Assembly: GCA_964501535.1 (NCBI GenBank)
Contig: CAZCSV010000004.1
Location: 186,001 to 250,000 of the forward strand
Reading direction: 5' to 3'
Origin: FEN-1279 sp964501535
GTDB taxonomy: Bacteria; Bacteroidota; Ignavibacteria; Tepidaquicellales; Tepidaquicellaceae
Length of the DNA: 64,000 nt
A program made the position numbers and the translations under genes. Shown here piece by piece: positions 34,640-44,221 of this stretch (positions within the stretch are counted from its first letter, which is position 1; each line of letters begins with the position of its first letter). The notes below the pieces were generated by a model that saw nothing but the letters and a program-made list of their open reading frames with translations, did not search any database and was not told the origin of the DNA.

Positions 34640-35991
34640 AACCGGATGTAAAAAAAATATTACCGGTAATAATTTTATCGTTGATACTTTTTATATCGGT
34701 TTTCCGAATTGTAAATTACACGATTCTTTTTTCTGAGCAGAGTCTTCAGATGGATTTTACCGCTTACTATGCCGCAGGGAAAAGCCTTAATAACGGATTC
34801 TCTCCTTATGTGAACCATATTTTAGACCGATGGGATTTATGGGATGGTGTTGCAACTTACAAGCACAGCAGGTTTCTATATCCGCCGCTGGTTGCAAATT
34901 TATTCCAGCCTCTTGCAAATCTTCCGTTTCTTCAGGCTAAGTATATCTGGAATTTTTTTAATCTCTGTTGTTTTACCGTTTGCTTTTTACTCCTTGTGTT
35001 TATTTTCTGGAAGAGGAACAAGGAGGAGGCATATAAAAAGTCGATAAAAATATTAATATCAGGAATTTTAGCGTTTAATTTCTTCCCGTTCATTGCATTA
35101 TTGGAGAGAGGGCAGATTGACTGTGTGACTTTACTTTTTATACTGATTGGATTTGCACTGCTGTTGAGAAGCGGGCGATATGAATTTTTATCGGGTTTGT
35201 TTTTCGGAATAGCCACACTTTTCAAGATTTACAGTATTTTATTGATACCGTTTTTATTTATACAGAAAAAGTATAAGGTGATTTACGGATATTTCACCGG
35301 AATTTTTGTTTTAATCGTTTTAACATATATAATAAGCGGAAAGGATATTTCTTATAACTATCTGACAAGTGATGCTCCGAGAATAGCCAAATACGGGAGC
35401 TCGGGCACGGAAGAAATGAGAATTCCCGCATGGATAATGAAGGCATATTTTCCGATGACGCCGACATCTATATCGATAGTCGATGAGAAAATGTATTTAA
35501 CGGAATCGATAAGTTTCAATTCAAAGGCATCTTTTATAAGGATGCTTGAAGTAAGTTTTCCGGACATATTATCCAATTCCGTATATTCCTTAATCGTCTT
35601 CTGTATATTTTTTGTGATTATATTTCTCGGCAGAAAAAAAATTAATCAAAGTGAAGCAAATCATTTTATATACTGGCAAATGATTTTGATAATCATTACG
35701 CTTTCCAGTCCTTACACGTGGGTAATGAATTTAGTATGGCTTTTGCCGTTTGTTTTCATTGTAACCGATATTTTTCCCGAATTATTCAAAGAAAAAAAAT
35801 ATTTTTTATTTTTGCTGATAATTTCGGGTTATCTGCTTCTCTCGCTACCTGATAATCTGCTTCTTACGAAAGACGTCAGGATAATCGGAGAGTTAATTAA
35901 AAGCAGGTTTGTTATGGCAGAGTTAATTCTTTTCGTTTCTCTTGTGTTTTATTTGAGAAAGAGACCTTCCGAAATAGAGATTCAAAAATAA
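34636..35991 (+). CDS. GT87-like (DUF2029) membrane glycosyltransferase
   Basis: 451 residues with about ten to eleven membrane segments. The loop LQMDFTAYYAAGKSLNNGFSPY after the first membrane span, followed by FLYPPLVANLFQPLA, is the DUF2029/GT87 signature (polyprenyl-phosphomannose-type arabino/mannosyltransferases). A second conserved loop is ALLERGQIDCVTLLFILIGF. Last gene of the forward glycan operon, translationally coupled to the GT39-like gene. Confidence 0.85.
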   Translation: MKPDVKKILPVIILSLILFISVFRIVNYTILFSEQSLQMDFTAYYAAGKSLNNGFSPYVNHILDRWDLWDGVATYKHSRFLYPPLVANLFQPLANLPFLQAKYIWNFFNLCCFTVCFLLLVFIFWKRNKEEAYKKSIKILISGILAFNFFPFIALLERGQIDCVTLLFILIGFALLLRSGRYEFLSGLFFGIATLFKIYSILLIPFLFIQKKYKVIYGYFTGIFVLIVLTYIISGKDISYNYLTSDAPRIAKYGSSGTEEMRIPAWIMKAYFPMTPTSISIVDEKMYLTESISFNSKASFIRMLEVSFPDILSNSVYSLIVFCIFFVIIFLGRKKINQSEANHFIYWQMILIIITLSSPYTWVMNLVWLLPFVFIVTDIFPELFKEKKYFLFLLIISGYLLLSLPDNLLLTKDVRIIGELIKSRFVMAELILFVSLVFYLRKRPSEIEIQK

Positions 35992-36030
35992 TATATTCCT
36001 TTTTAAAAAAACACTAACATAATGCAAAAA

Positions 36031-36762
36031 TTATTGCCGGAAAAATATTGCATCGATTTGCAGGACTCTTCCAGTTTGCTTATTAATAAATGCAGGTTGA
36101 ACTCCTGTCAGTTCAAAGCCCTGCTTTTGCATTCTGTCATAAATTTGCGGAAATAATGCCTGCCCTTCATAAAGCCGTACAAGGGATGTTTCAATCAAAA
36201 GACCTTTTGCCCTTTTAACGGATTCTACTGCTCCGTTTAATATCTTTTCCTCGAATCCCTGTGTGTCGATTTTTATGAATATGTTTTTTTCGCCGAGTAT
36301 GTATTTATCGAAGACTGTGTCGAGCTTGCAGATTTTTGTTTTTTCGCAACCAATATACTGCGAATCGGGGGCGGCACTTGTATGTTCTTCCATTATTTTG
36401 AGGGGAGAGCTGCTTATGGAATTTTTAGAAATGTTAATGTCAATTTCGCCGTCTACATCTCCCAGAGCACAACGCCCGGCAATTGTCCATCCGGTAAATT
36501 TTTTACTTTTATTTTTTAGTTCCTCGTATGCCGATGATAACGGTTCGAAGGATACTATTCTGCCGTTGTACCCGAGTTTGAAAAGCATTACGGAAAACTG
36601 ACCCGTATTTGCACCTATATCGAAAATCAAATCTATCATATTATATTTTAATTGTTTCAGCAAAACTTCCTCGTCGGTCATCTTGACGTCTACTCCGAAT
36701 TTATTTCCGATTTTACGAGTCAGAATTTCGGATTTGATTTTAAGTAATTTTAAATTTGCCAT
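36031..36762 (-). CDS. FkbM-family methyltransferase
   Basis: 243 residues. SAM motif I is DLIFDIGANTGQFSVMLFKLGY, followed by IVSFEPL, and the FkbM marker ENIFIKIDTQGFEEKILNGA and SLVRLYEGQALFPQ. FkbM enzymes O-methylate sugars of glycans or polyketides. The start overlaps the end of the upstream GT2 gene by one base. Last gene of the four-gene reverse operon 36031-39543. Confidence 0.93.
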   Translation of the reverse strand: MANLKLLKIKSEILTRKIGNKFGVDVKMTDEEVLLKQLKYNMIDLIFDIGANTGQFSVMLFKLGYNGRIVSFEPLSSAYEELKNKSKKFTGWTIAGRCALGDVDGEIDINISKNSISSSPLKIMEEHTSAAPDSQYIGCEKTKICKLDTVFDKYILGEKNIFIKIDTQGFEEKILNGAVESVKRAKGLLIETSLVRLYEGQALFPQIYDRMQKQGFELTGVQPAFINKQTGRVLQIDAIFFRQ

Positions 36763-37529
36763 TATAAAATTTTTCTGTATTTAATGATATGGATTATAAA
36801 TTTAAATGCTAATTTAAAGTGGTTTAAAAGCACATAAAGAATGTTAAAGTGTCCGGATAAAATTTTTATTCTTTCGAATAGGGAGTTTATTGTATTTTTT
36901 CTGGAGTACCCTCCCAACAGAAATTTAGATATGATTTTATGAGTATTATGAATTTTACTGCTGTTTTTCAGCACTTTAATCGTCCAGTCGATATCAGCAC
37001 AATGTTTATATTTCAAATCGTACGGAGGAACGACACTCTTTTTTATTATGAGGGACTGGTGAGTGACAATCATTCCGTCTACCATATTCTTCCAGCTTAG
37101 GTTTTCGGGGGGAGTTTTAAGTTTTCTTTTCCCGTAGCTTTTTCCTTCATTGTCAACAAGTTCGGTATCGCCGTAATATACGTCTGCATCTTGTTCGGAA
37201 GAAAAAATTTCTTTTAATGTTTCATTCGAATATATTGCATCACCGCCGTTCAGAAACCATATATAGTCACCGGTGGCAAGACTTATACCTTTGTTCATTG
37301 CATCGTAGATACCTTTATCGGGTTCGGAAATCCATTTTGTTATCAAATTTTCATTTTGCCTGATTACTTCGAGCGTTCCGTCATCGGAGCCGCCGTCTAT
37401 TACCAGATATTCGATGTTATTATAATTTTGAGCTTTAACGCTTTCGATAGTCTTGATAAAGTTATCCTTATTATTATATACGACAGTTATTATACTTACT
37501 TTCGGGTTATATTTATTATTATTTATCAA
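36762..37529 (-). CDS. Glycosyltransferase family 2
   Basis: 255 residues with a GT-A fold. The beginning PKVSIITVVYNNKDNFIKTIES, then YLVIDGGSDDGT, and the metal-binding region IWFLNGGDAIY (a DxD-like site) are GT2 hallmarks; VDGMIVTHQSLIIKK belongs to the acceptor part. Resembles WcaA/rhamnosyltransferase-type enzymes. It overlaps the neighbouring GT4 gene by 11 bases and the FkbM gene by one base, so expression is tightly coupled. Confidence 0.92.
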   Translation of the reverse strand: MINNNKYNPKVSIITVVYNNKDNFIKTIESVKAQNYNNIEYLVIDGGSDDGTLEVIRQNENLITKWISEPDKGIYDAMNKGISLATGDYIWFLNGGDAIYSNETLKEIFSSEQDADVYYGDTELVDNEGKSYGKRKLKTPPENLSWKNMVDGMIVTHQSLIIKKSVVPPYDLKYKHCADIDWTIKVLKNSSKIHNTHKIISKFLLGGYSRKNTINSLFERIKILSGHFNILYVLLNHFKLAFKFIIHIIKYRKIL

Positions 37530-38628
37530 TGTTATTATTTATGCATTTGTAGAAGTCAATAGTTTCATCGGCACATTTTTCCCATCCGAATAATTTTTCT
37601 CTTTCGTACCCGTTTTTTATCAATCCGCTTCTTGTTTCATTATCATTTATTAATTTTTCGATTTTCATTATTAAATCTTCCGTGTTATCGGGATTAAAAT
37701 ACATTGCCGCATTTCCAGCGATTTCCGGGAAGCAGCTTGAATCGCTTGCGATTACCGGGCAACCGTAATGCATCGCCTCGAGAAGCGGTATTCCGAACCC
37801 TTCGTAAAGTGAGGGATATATAAAAGCGGAAGCATATTTATATGCATTGGCAAGTTCTTTGTCGCTTCCTTCGGTCTGGTAAATTTTATTCTTCAGACCG
37901 TATTCGGTTATCAGGGATAATTCTTTATCCTTAAAGCCTCCTCCGCCAAAACAAAGCAATGAGAAATTATTTCTTATAAAAGCAGAATTTTTAAAAGCTA
38001 ATAATACCGTGTTAAAATTTTTATATGCCCTCCTGTCGCCGACATACAGCAGATAGGGCGTTTTAAATACTGGGTCTTCTTTAACGTTGTAATTCAGCGA
38101 GTTCCCGTGATAGATTACTTTTATTTTTTCTTCGGGGATTTTATATAAATTCAGCAAATCGTTTTTGGTAGAGTTCGAGATGCATATAATTCCGTCGGCG
38201 TTTTTTATTGCCCGTTCTTTTGCTTTGATTGTTTTGTCGAGTCTGGAAAAAACTTCCGGAAACTTTTCGTGTGTGAAATCGTGAACCGTTATTATGTCCT
38301 TCGTTCCTTTTTTCTTCGGATAATCCGCAAAATAAGTCCTGTGGAAAATATCATAATTTGTTCTTTTTCTAAAGCTTTCAAAAAACGGTTTCTGGATTTT
38401 TGTTGATAAACGCTTGGTTTTGGGAACATGCTTTATTCTCTTGCCCGAAAACTTCAGATACTTATCTTTTAATTCTTCGAGTTCATATTTGTTTATATGG
38501 TAACCCATATATAAAATAATATCGAGATCTTTTTTCTCAAGAAGGCGCGAAATTATTTCATAGAAATACCTCGTAGCACCGCCGTATTTTTGAATCAGGA
38601 ATATTTCGTAATCATAAAGGATTTTCAT
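37519..38628 (-). CDS. Glycosyltransferase family 4 (GT1/GT4 mannosyltransferase-like)
   Basis: 369 residues, GT-B fold. The N-terminal acceptor domain includes KYGGATRYFYEIISRLLEKK and FHRTYFADYPKKKGTKDIITVHDFTHEKFPE; the C-terminal donor domain has LLYVGDRRAYKNFNTVL and the E-x7-E motif in FIYPSLYEGFGIPLLEAMHYGCPVIAS. This is the pattern of WbdA/MtfB-type mannosyltransferases. It is co-transcribed with the nucleotide-diphospho-sugar transferase upstream (3-base gap) and the GT2 downstream. Confidence 0.93.
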   Translation of the reverse strand: MKILYDYEIFLIQKYGGATRYFYEIISRLLEKKDLDIILYMGYHINKYELEELKDKYLKFSGKRIKHVPKTKRLSTKIQKPFFESFRKRTNYDIFHRTYFADYPKKKGTKDIITVHDFTHEKFPEVFSRLDKTIKAKERAIKNADGIICISNSTKNDLLNLYKIPEEKIKVIYHGNSLNYNVKEDPVFKTPYLLYVGDRRAYKNFNTVLLAFKNSAFIRNNFSLLCFGGGGFKDKELSLITEYGLKNKIYQTEGSDKELANAYKYASAFIYPSLYEGFGIPLLEAMHYGCPVIASDSSCFPEIAGNAAMYFNPDNTEDLIMKIEKLINDNETRSGLIKNGYEREKLFGWEKCADETIDFYKCINNNIDK

Positions 38629-38631
38629 AAT

Positions 38632-39543
38632 TCATTTAAGAAATTTTCCGAAACGGCTTTTTATTTTTTTCCACCTGCTCTGATAGATTTTGTGGTAAAA
38701 GGTATATTTATCCGCATCTTCGTTAATTTCGACAATATCGGGATGTATTAATTCGGCAACACTGCCGGATTTATTTTCCGAAAGTATATGACCTGAATCC
38801 CTTGTGTGCGTTGCCTCTTCGCCGAATCCGATATTTGACACAAGGTTAACGTTTGGGATTATGCTCATTCCCTTCCGTTCCCAGACGGTATACACCCACT
38901 GGAAATCCCACGTATCGAGAGCATTATCATAGACAGTCCGGAAGAGTTTCAGCCAGTGGCTTTGCATTTTCCTGTCTGGGAGAATATTTTTTATCAGATT
39001 TTTTTCCCTGAACTCCCCGAAGCTTTTTATTGCGACATCATAGTGATTCCACGCTCTTCTCCATGTAGCCCAGCCCCAGACGTGGCAGAATTTCGAGAAA
39101 TAATAGCTTGCTTCGCCGCGTTTCTTCCCGTCCTGGAAGTTCGCCGCACCTATGTGCATAATCCTTTCGTCGTTCCTGTATCTTTCGAGCAGTTCCTGAG
39201 CGAAGGGGAAGAAGGAGTCGTCGAGAATGCAGTCGTCTTCGATAATTATACCCTCTTCCACGTTTTCGAAGAACCAGTTGATGCCTTTCACTACGCCTTT
39301 TTTACAGCCGAGGTTTACATCGCTGAAATTCCTGTGAACCTCGCAGTCCCAGTCGATGCGCCCGATTATTTTTCTTGTCTGCACGCATTTTTCCTCTTCA
39401 CCCGGTTTATTCGGACGCGGACCGTCCGCGGAGACAAAGAGCTTTGGGGGTTTTATTTTTCTTATAATTTCAAAGACTCTTTCAGTCGTATCCGGACGAT
39501 TGAAAATAAGAAATAGTATAGGGGTATGGAAATTATCCTGCAA
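38632..39543 (-). CDS. GT-A type nucleotide-diphospho-sugar transferase
   Basis: 303 residues. TPILFLIFNRPDTTERVFE at the start and LFVSADGPRPNKPGE, then EEGIIIEDDCILDDSFFPFAQELLERY with a DxD-type metal motif, identify a family of glycosyltransferases common in Bacteroidota glycan loci; WGWATWRRAWNHYD is another conserved block. No membrane segment. First gene of the reverse four-gene operon, divergent from the T9SS gene at 39747. Confidence 0.88.
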   Translation of the reverse strand: MQDNFHTPILFLIFNRPDTTERVFEIIRKIKPPKLFVSADGPRPNKPGEEEKCVQTRKIIGRIDWDCEVHRNFSDVNLGCKKGVVKGINWFFENVEEGIIIEDDCILDDSFFPFAQELLERYRNDERIMHIGAANFQDGKKRGEASYYFSKFCHVWGWATWRRAWNHYDVAIKSFGEFREKNLIKNILPDRKMQSHWLKLFRTVYDNALDTWDFQWVYTVWERKGMSIIPNVNLVSNIGFGEEATHTRDSGHILSENKSGSVAELIHPDIVEINEDADKYTFYHKIYQSRWKKIKSRFGKFLK

Positions 39544-39662
39544 TAGTTTATTTTTATATTTTATATAAATTTATGATATATTTTATTTTATAAAAAGGTA
39601 AGAATATTTGAGAAATGGCAGATATTTGAAAATTGATGCCATTATACTTATTTCATTTAATA

Positions 39663-39691
39663 TTGACATTCAATAATAAGTTTACTAATAT
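39663..39691 (+). promoter_or_regulatory. Sigma-70-like promoter of the T9SS gene at 39747
   Basis: TTGACA (39663-39668), a 17-base spacer, then TAATAT (39686-39691), 55 bases before the start codon. The fit to the classical -35/-10 consensus is near perfect; direct evidence of use is lacking. Confidence 0.6.
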
Positions 39692-39746
39692 AAACAACAA
39701 TTTATATATGTTCTTATTTATTTTTTAAAAATAAAACAATACTGCA

Positions 39747-41837
39747 ATGAAAACAATTAAATCATTGTTGGTAGCTTTTTTTCTGTTAAACGCAAGTCTT
39801 ACCATAAGTCAAACAGGCTGGTTTTCTTTACAACCGGGTACTACAAACTGGATTATTTCTGTAAAATTTTTAAATGAAAATACGGGTTATGCGGCAGGAT
39901 GGGGTGGATATATTTCAAAATCTACAAATGGAGGTGGAAATTGGTATTCAATTTCACCGGGAGGTTCTACAGGATGGCAGTCTTGTTTTTTTGTAGATAT
40001 TAATACAGGATGGGTAACTGGTTATGGTGGAGCAATAATAAAAACTACGAACGGAGGACAAAGTTGGACATCACAAGTTAGTAGTACAAGTTCATCCCTA
40101 ATGGAATTAAAATTCATTGATTTTAATACAGGTTGGGCTGTAGGATATTCTGGGACAATAATAAAAACTACAAACGGGGGTACAAATTGGATAAGTCAAT
40201 ATACCGGAACTTCTTATAATTTAACCTCAATTCATTTTGTAAATGGCAACGATGGTTGGGCGGCTGGTGATAATGGAAGGGTATTTAAAACTTCTAACGG
40301 AGGAACAAATTGGATTACTGTTAATTTGGGCATAAGTAATAATACAGGGAGAATATCTTTTATTTCGGCAAATACAGGTTGGATATCCGGAACAAGCGGA
40401 TTGATATTAAAAACCACAAATGGTGGCGGTAGCTGGACATTACAAAACGGTGGAACGTCTAATTACTTAATTATGGCAAATTTTCTGAATGCATCGACAG
40501 GTTTCATTATAGGTGCATACGGTACAGTATTGAGGACTAATAATGGTGGCGATAATTGGATTGTTCAGACAAGCGGTTCAAGTAATAATTTAAGAGAAAT
40601 ATATTTGCTAAATGCCAGCACAGGCTGGATAGCAGGGGATAACGGGACGTTATTAAAAACCACCAATGGCGGTATGTCAATGCCTAATCCGCCGCAATTA
40701 ATTTCACCACCGGATAATTCACTCAATCAGTCTTTAACTCCGACTATGATTTGGAGCAATACAGGAGGGGACTATTATAAAATTCAGATTTCAACAAATC
40801 CGACATTTAATGTAATTATAGATTCGGCAACAGTAACATTAACGCAGTATATAGTACCTGCAGGTAAGCTTCAACCTGCTCTTACATATTTCTGGAGAGT
40901 GAACGCAACGAATTCGGTCGGAACAAGCGGGTGGTCGAGCACCTGGAATTTTGCAACATATACAGGTCCTCCCGCACCGGTATTAATTTCACCGCAAAAC
41001 GGTGCGATTAATGTTCCATTAACGCCAACTTTCGACTGGAGCGATGTTTCAACTGCGTTATATTATTTAATTCAAATTTCAACAGATTCTTTATTTAATA
41101 CTATTACTGACAGTATTACAGTAGTTAGCAGTCAATATTTAATTCCATCGGGAAAACTTAATTCAGGGATATCTTATTTCTGGAGGGTGAAAGCATTTAA
41201 TAATAACGGAGGTGGACCATGGACGACCGTATGGAAATTTACCACTGCCTCAGTACCATCAGCCCCTGTACTTATATTTCCGACTAATGGCATGGTTGGT
41301 GTAAGTCCTACACCCACCCTGGATTGGGATAATGTTCCCACGGCTGTGTATTATAAAGTACAAATCTCAACAGTATCCAATTTTGCCATAATTACCGACT
41401 CAGCAACGGTAGCGACCAGTCAATACTCAGTTCCTTCGGGAAAGCTTCAATTAAATTATACATATTTTTGGAGAGTTAATGCATCCAATACGATGGGAAC
41501 AGGGCCATGGTCATCTACCTGGAGATTTACGGTTTCTACAATAGGACTAAGTATTATCAGCAATATAATTCCTGTTGAGTTCAAATTATATCATAACTAC
41601 CCCAATCCTTTCAATCCGGTAACCAAGATTAAATTTGATTTGCCGAAGAAGTCTAAAACAAGTTTAATCGTTTATGATGCACTGGGCAGAACGGTTGAAA
41701 CGCTTGTGAATACAGAATTGAGAGAGGGAAGTTACGAATATACATGGTCTGCGGACAAATATAACAGCGGAGTATATTTTGTCAGGATTGTTAGCGATAA
41801 ATTCGTAGAAACCAGAAAAATGGTTTTGCTGAAATAA
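39747..41837 (+). CDS. Secreted T9SS cargo with YCF48-type repeats and three Fn3-like domains
   Basis: 696 residues. Signal peptide MKTIKSLLVAFFLLNASLTISQ, then six to seven YCF48/BNR-type repeats ending in KTTNGGxNW-like text (to about residue 310), then three ~93-residue fibronectin-type modules that each begin P(Q/V)LISP..N and include YFWRV and a W-x-FxT end. The last ~80 residues are a T9SS sorting domain (LYHNYPNPFNPVTKI, GRTVETLVN, SGVYFVRIV, MVLLK). Repeats resemble those of the protein at 16431. It lies alone inside the glycan locus and probably binds or displays at the cell surface. Confidence 0.9.
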   Translation: MKTIKSLLVAFFLLNASLTISQTGWFSLQPGTTNWIISVKFLNENTGYAAGWGGYISKSTNGGGNWYSISPGGSTGWQSCFFVDINTGWVTGYGGAIIKTTNGGQSWTSQVSSTSSSLMELKFIDFNTGWAVGYSGTIIKTTNGGTNWISQYTGTSYNLTSIHFVNGNDGWAAGDNGRVFKTSNGGTNWITVNLGISNNTGRISFISANTGWISGTSGLILKTTNGGGSWTLQNGGTSNYLIMANFLNASTGFIIGAYGTVLRTNNGGDNWIVQTSGSSNNLREIYLLNASTGWIAGDNGTLLKTTNGGMSMPNPPQLISPPDNSLNQSLTPTMIWSNTGGDYYKIQISTNPTFNVIIDSATVTLTQYIVPAGKLQPALTYFWRVNATNSVGTSGWSSTWNFATYTGPPAPVLISPQNGAINVPLTPTFDWSDVSTALYYLIQISTDSLFNTITDSITVVSSQYLIPSGKLNSGISYFWRVKAFNNNGGGPWTTVWKFTTASVPSAPVLIFPTNGMVGVSPTPTLDWDNVPTAVYYKVQISTVSNFAIITDSATVATSQYSVPSGKLQLNYTYFWRVNASNTMGTGPWSSTWRFTVSTIGLSIISNIIPVEFKLYHNYPNPFNPVTKIKFDLPKKSKTSLIVYDALGRTVETLVNTELREGSYEYTWSADKYNSGVYFVRIVSDKFVETRKMVLLK

Positions 41838-41840
41838 AAA

Positions 41841-41881
41841 TTTTTACCACTAAGTGCACTAATTGTTCTTGGTGGTAAAAA
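41841..41881. terminator. Bidirectional terminator shared by the T9SS gene and the flippase gene
   Basis: TTTTTACCACTAAG (41841-41854) pairs with 41868-41881 (14 bp with one G-U position), with runs of A and T on both sides. The stop codon of the reverse flippase gene (41859-41861) falls inside the loop, so one arm is coding. Confidence 0.8.
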
Positions 41882-43364
41882 ATCTTTTTACGATATTTTT
41901 ATATACCCAATACCTCTCATTCAAGTCGGGTGAGACTTTCAGCAGTATTATTAATCCCGCATATATTATTACGGCGGCAATGCTTCTGATTAAAATATCC
42001 GCGAAAATATTGTTTATAACAGGAATCGCATTTCCAATAAAGTAAGTAACAACCGATACGCCAATCACCAGTAACTGCCTGTAGTTCAGCGGCTGCATTT
42101 TAAAATTGATTACCAGAAAAAGCCATTTGATAAAATTGAATGTGAAGAAAGATGCAATTGCCGCAAGAGCGGCACCGACTCCGCCGAAGACAGGTATCAG
42201 GAAATAATTTGCTATAATGCTGACGGTTAAGAGAATAATATTGAACAGCGTATCGAATTTATATTTGCTTGATGTTGCAATTATTTCGGAATTCAACCCT
42301 ACAGCGATATCTATCAGAACAGCAATTCCCACGAAGTAGAATATATTGAAACTATCTATATATTCGGGTTTTTTAAGGAAGTAAAATAAATTGTGCTTGT
42401 TTATTATTACCCCAATGTAAATAAGACATCCGAAAATTAACTGAATAAGAGATGTTCTTTTATATATGTCTGCGATTTGATTTGTATTATTTTCTTTCCA
42501 GCTTGTGGCTATGATTGGTACGGATATTTTGGAAAGCGAGCGCATGGGAACGTAAATCAATGTAGCTATCCTCATATAAATGGTATAAGCACCGACGACA
42601 GACAGTCCGACCATAGAGCCGAGGAAGAGCGTATCCGCACCGCTCTGTCCGATTATCATCGATGCACTGGAGATGAAAACAAAGCCGCCGTATTTAAATA
42701 CTTCGATAAACTTTTTCTTTGATATATCTTTTAAATTTAATCTAAAAGTAAATTCCTTTGAAATGATTATTTGAATTAAAAGGAGTACAGCGCAGATAAA
42801 ATTAATTAAAACGTAAAAGTAGATAAATTGATTGAAGTCAAGGATTTTAAAAATAAACAGAAATATTGCTACAGTTACAAGCAGGCGCAACAGGGCTTCC
42901 TTCAGGAAAGTTGCAAAAGCCGTTTTATAAATTGCTCTTGCAGTCGCTTCAAAAACATTAAACAACAAGGTAAAGAAGCTTAAGGGAATAAGAAGAAAAT
43001 AATAATCTACAAATGAAGCTGATTTTTCTATATAGGCGTTAACAATGACGGGTCGTAATACAGCAAACAAAATTGTAGCAATTAGAAAGCCGGAAATACC
43101 TATTATTAAGATATAAGATAAAAACCCTTTGTGAATTTTATCATCGGTTTTAAAGAAAGGAAAAAACCTGGGAACGGTGCTGACGAGACCTACGGCTGAC
43201 AGGTTAGCATATATAACCGAAACGCTGATAATCAGGCTCAGCAATCCGAATTCGTCCGATGTAAAGAATGCCGGGAAAAGAATAATCACATTCAGATATC
43301 CGAGTGCAACGCCTATATAGGAGAAAATCGAATTTGCGAGCGCTTCTTTTCTAACTATTCCCAA
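41859..43364 (-). CDS. Wzx-type polysaccharide flippase (MATE/MVF superfamily)
   Basis: 501 residues with 12-14 hydrophobic spans. The N-terminus GIVRKEALANSIFSYIGVALGYLNVIILFPAFFTSDEFGLLSLI is the first-helix signature of the oligosaccharide flippase/PST family (PF01943/PF13440). It would move undecaprenyl-linked oligosaccharide across the inner membrane. Its start codon is 1 base after the stop of the upstream methyltransferase gene. No Wzy polymerase or ligase was recognised in the window. Confidence 0.9.
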   Translation of the reverse strand: MGIVRKEALANSIFSYIGVALGYLNVIILFPAFFTSDEFGLLSLIISVSVIYANLSAVGLVSTVPRFFPFFKTDDKIHKGFLSYILIIGISGFLIATILFAVLRPVIVNAYIEKSASFVDYYFLLIPLSFFTLLFNVFEATARAIYKTAFATFLKEALLRLLVTVAIFLFIFKILDFNQFIYFYVLINFICAVLLLIQIIISKEFTFRLNLKDISKKKFIEVFKYGGFVFISSASMIIGQSGADTLFLGSMVGLSVVGAYTIYMRIATLIYVPMRSLSKISVPIIATSWKENNTNQIADIYKRTSLIQLIFGCLIYIGVIINKHNLFYFLKKPEYIDSFNIFYFVGIAVLIDIAVGLNSEIIATSSKYKFDTLFNIILLTVSIIANYFLIPVFGGVGAALAAIASFFTFNFIKWLFLVINFKMQPLNYRQLLVIGVSVVTYFIGNAIPVINNIFADILIRSIAAVIIYAGLIILLKVSPDLNERYWVYKNIVKRFFTTKNN

Positions 43365-43365
43365 T

Positions 43366-44142
43366 TTATTTTTTTAATTTTTCCAAAATCATTTTATAAT
43401 CATCATCCAGTCTCGATTTGCTTCTCAAGAGAGGACTTATCGCCTGAGCCATATGCGGGAACGAAATAAATTTAAACGCAAAATTATTCTTTTTCTTTTT
43501 TGAAAACAGGTGTAAATTTTTTCCGTTTGTACAGAAATTAAGACCGAATTTTTTCGAAATGATTTCGAGGGATTTTCCCGAATACAGAGCAATATGCTGG
43601 CCGTGGTCGAGTGCGAAATACCACCACTCTTCCGGTTTCGGATAATTTTGCGGAATGAGAAAAGTGCTGAAGAGAATATTATCCGAAAACCTCAGCATAT
43701 TTTCGATTTCTTCCAGGGGACGGTCGAGGTGCTCGAAGACCTCGTAAGCAGTCAGAAGTTCGAATTTGTCCGGGAGCTTTGCCTCGAAGTCTTTTGCAAA
43801 AATATTTTCCGAGTATTTATCCGTCCAGTAAAAATCGAATCCAAGGTCTCTCATAAGTCTCACGAATACGCCGTATCCCGCCCCGTAATCTATGAAACGC
43901 TGTTTTTTGTCGAAGTGTAGGCTTATTACTGCCTTTGTGATTTTTGATAATTCGATATTGCGTGCAAGGAGTCCGATATCGCTTCGGTTAATCACTTCCG
44001 AATATGCTTCTTCGAGCCAGTAAGGCTCTTCGGTCTGTATGAACCCGCATTCGGGGCATTTGAAATATTGGATTGAATATTTATTCAGTATCTCAGCGCG
44101 TGAGAAAGGTTCGGAATTAGTTGAGCATATTTTACAAATCAT
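43366..44142 (-). CDS. Methyltransferase with N-terminal zinc-binding cysteines
   Basis: 258 residues. MICKICSTNSEPF and FKCPECGFIQTEEPYW give a four-cysteine zinc-like module, followed by a class I SAM fold with FIDYGAGYGVFVRLMRDLGFDFYWTDKY and LTAYEVFEHLDRPLEEI. This two-part form occurs in sugar C- or O-methyltransferases of glycan clusters. The start sits just left of a 10-bp palindrome (44150-44159). Operonic with the flippase. Confidence 0.85.
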   Translation of the reverse strand: MICKICSTNSEPFSRAEILNKYSIQYFKCPECGFIQTEEPYWLEEAYSEVINRSDIGLLARNIELSKITKAVISLHFDKKQRFIDYGAGYGVFVRLMRDLGFDFYWTDKYSENIFAKDFEAKLPDKFELLTAYEVFEHLDRPLEEIENMLRFSDNILFSTFLIPQNYPKPEEWWYFALDHGQHIALYSGKSLEIISKKFGLNFCTNGKNLHLFSKKKKNNFAFKFISFPHMAQAISPLLRSKSRLDDDYKMILEKLKK

Positions 44143-44149
44143 ATTTTGG

Positions 44150-44159
44150 AAACCGGTTT
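44150..44159. promoter_or_regulatory. Short palindrome upstream of the methyltransferase gene
   Basis: AAACCGGTTT is a perfect 10-bp palindrome eight bases upstream of the reverse-strand start codon at 44142. It could be a repressor site, but such short palindromes also occur by chance. Confidence 0.3.
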
Positions 44160-44221
44160 TCTTTTATTTATTTTCCAAGAAGAAAAATTGTGCTTAAATA
44201 TTTTTTTGTTTCGGTAAAAAA

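Noticed and set aside
38956..39516. 186-residue open frame opposite the GT-A gene
   Set aside because: No family features; lies wholly within a well-supported reverse gene.
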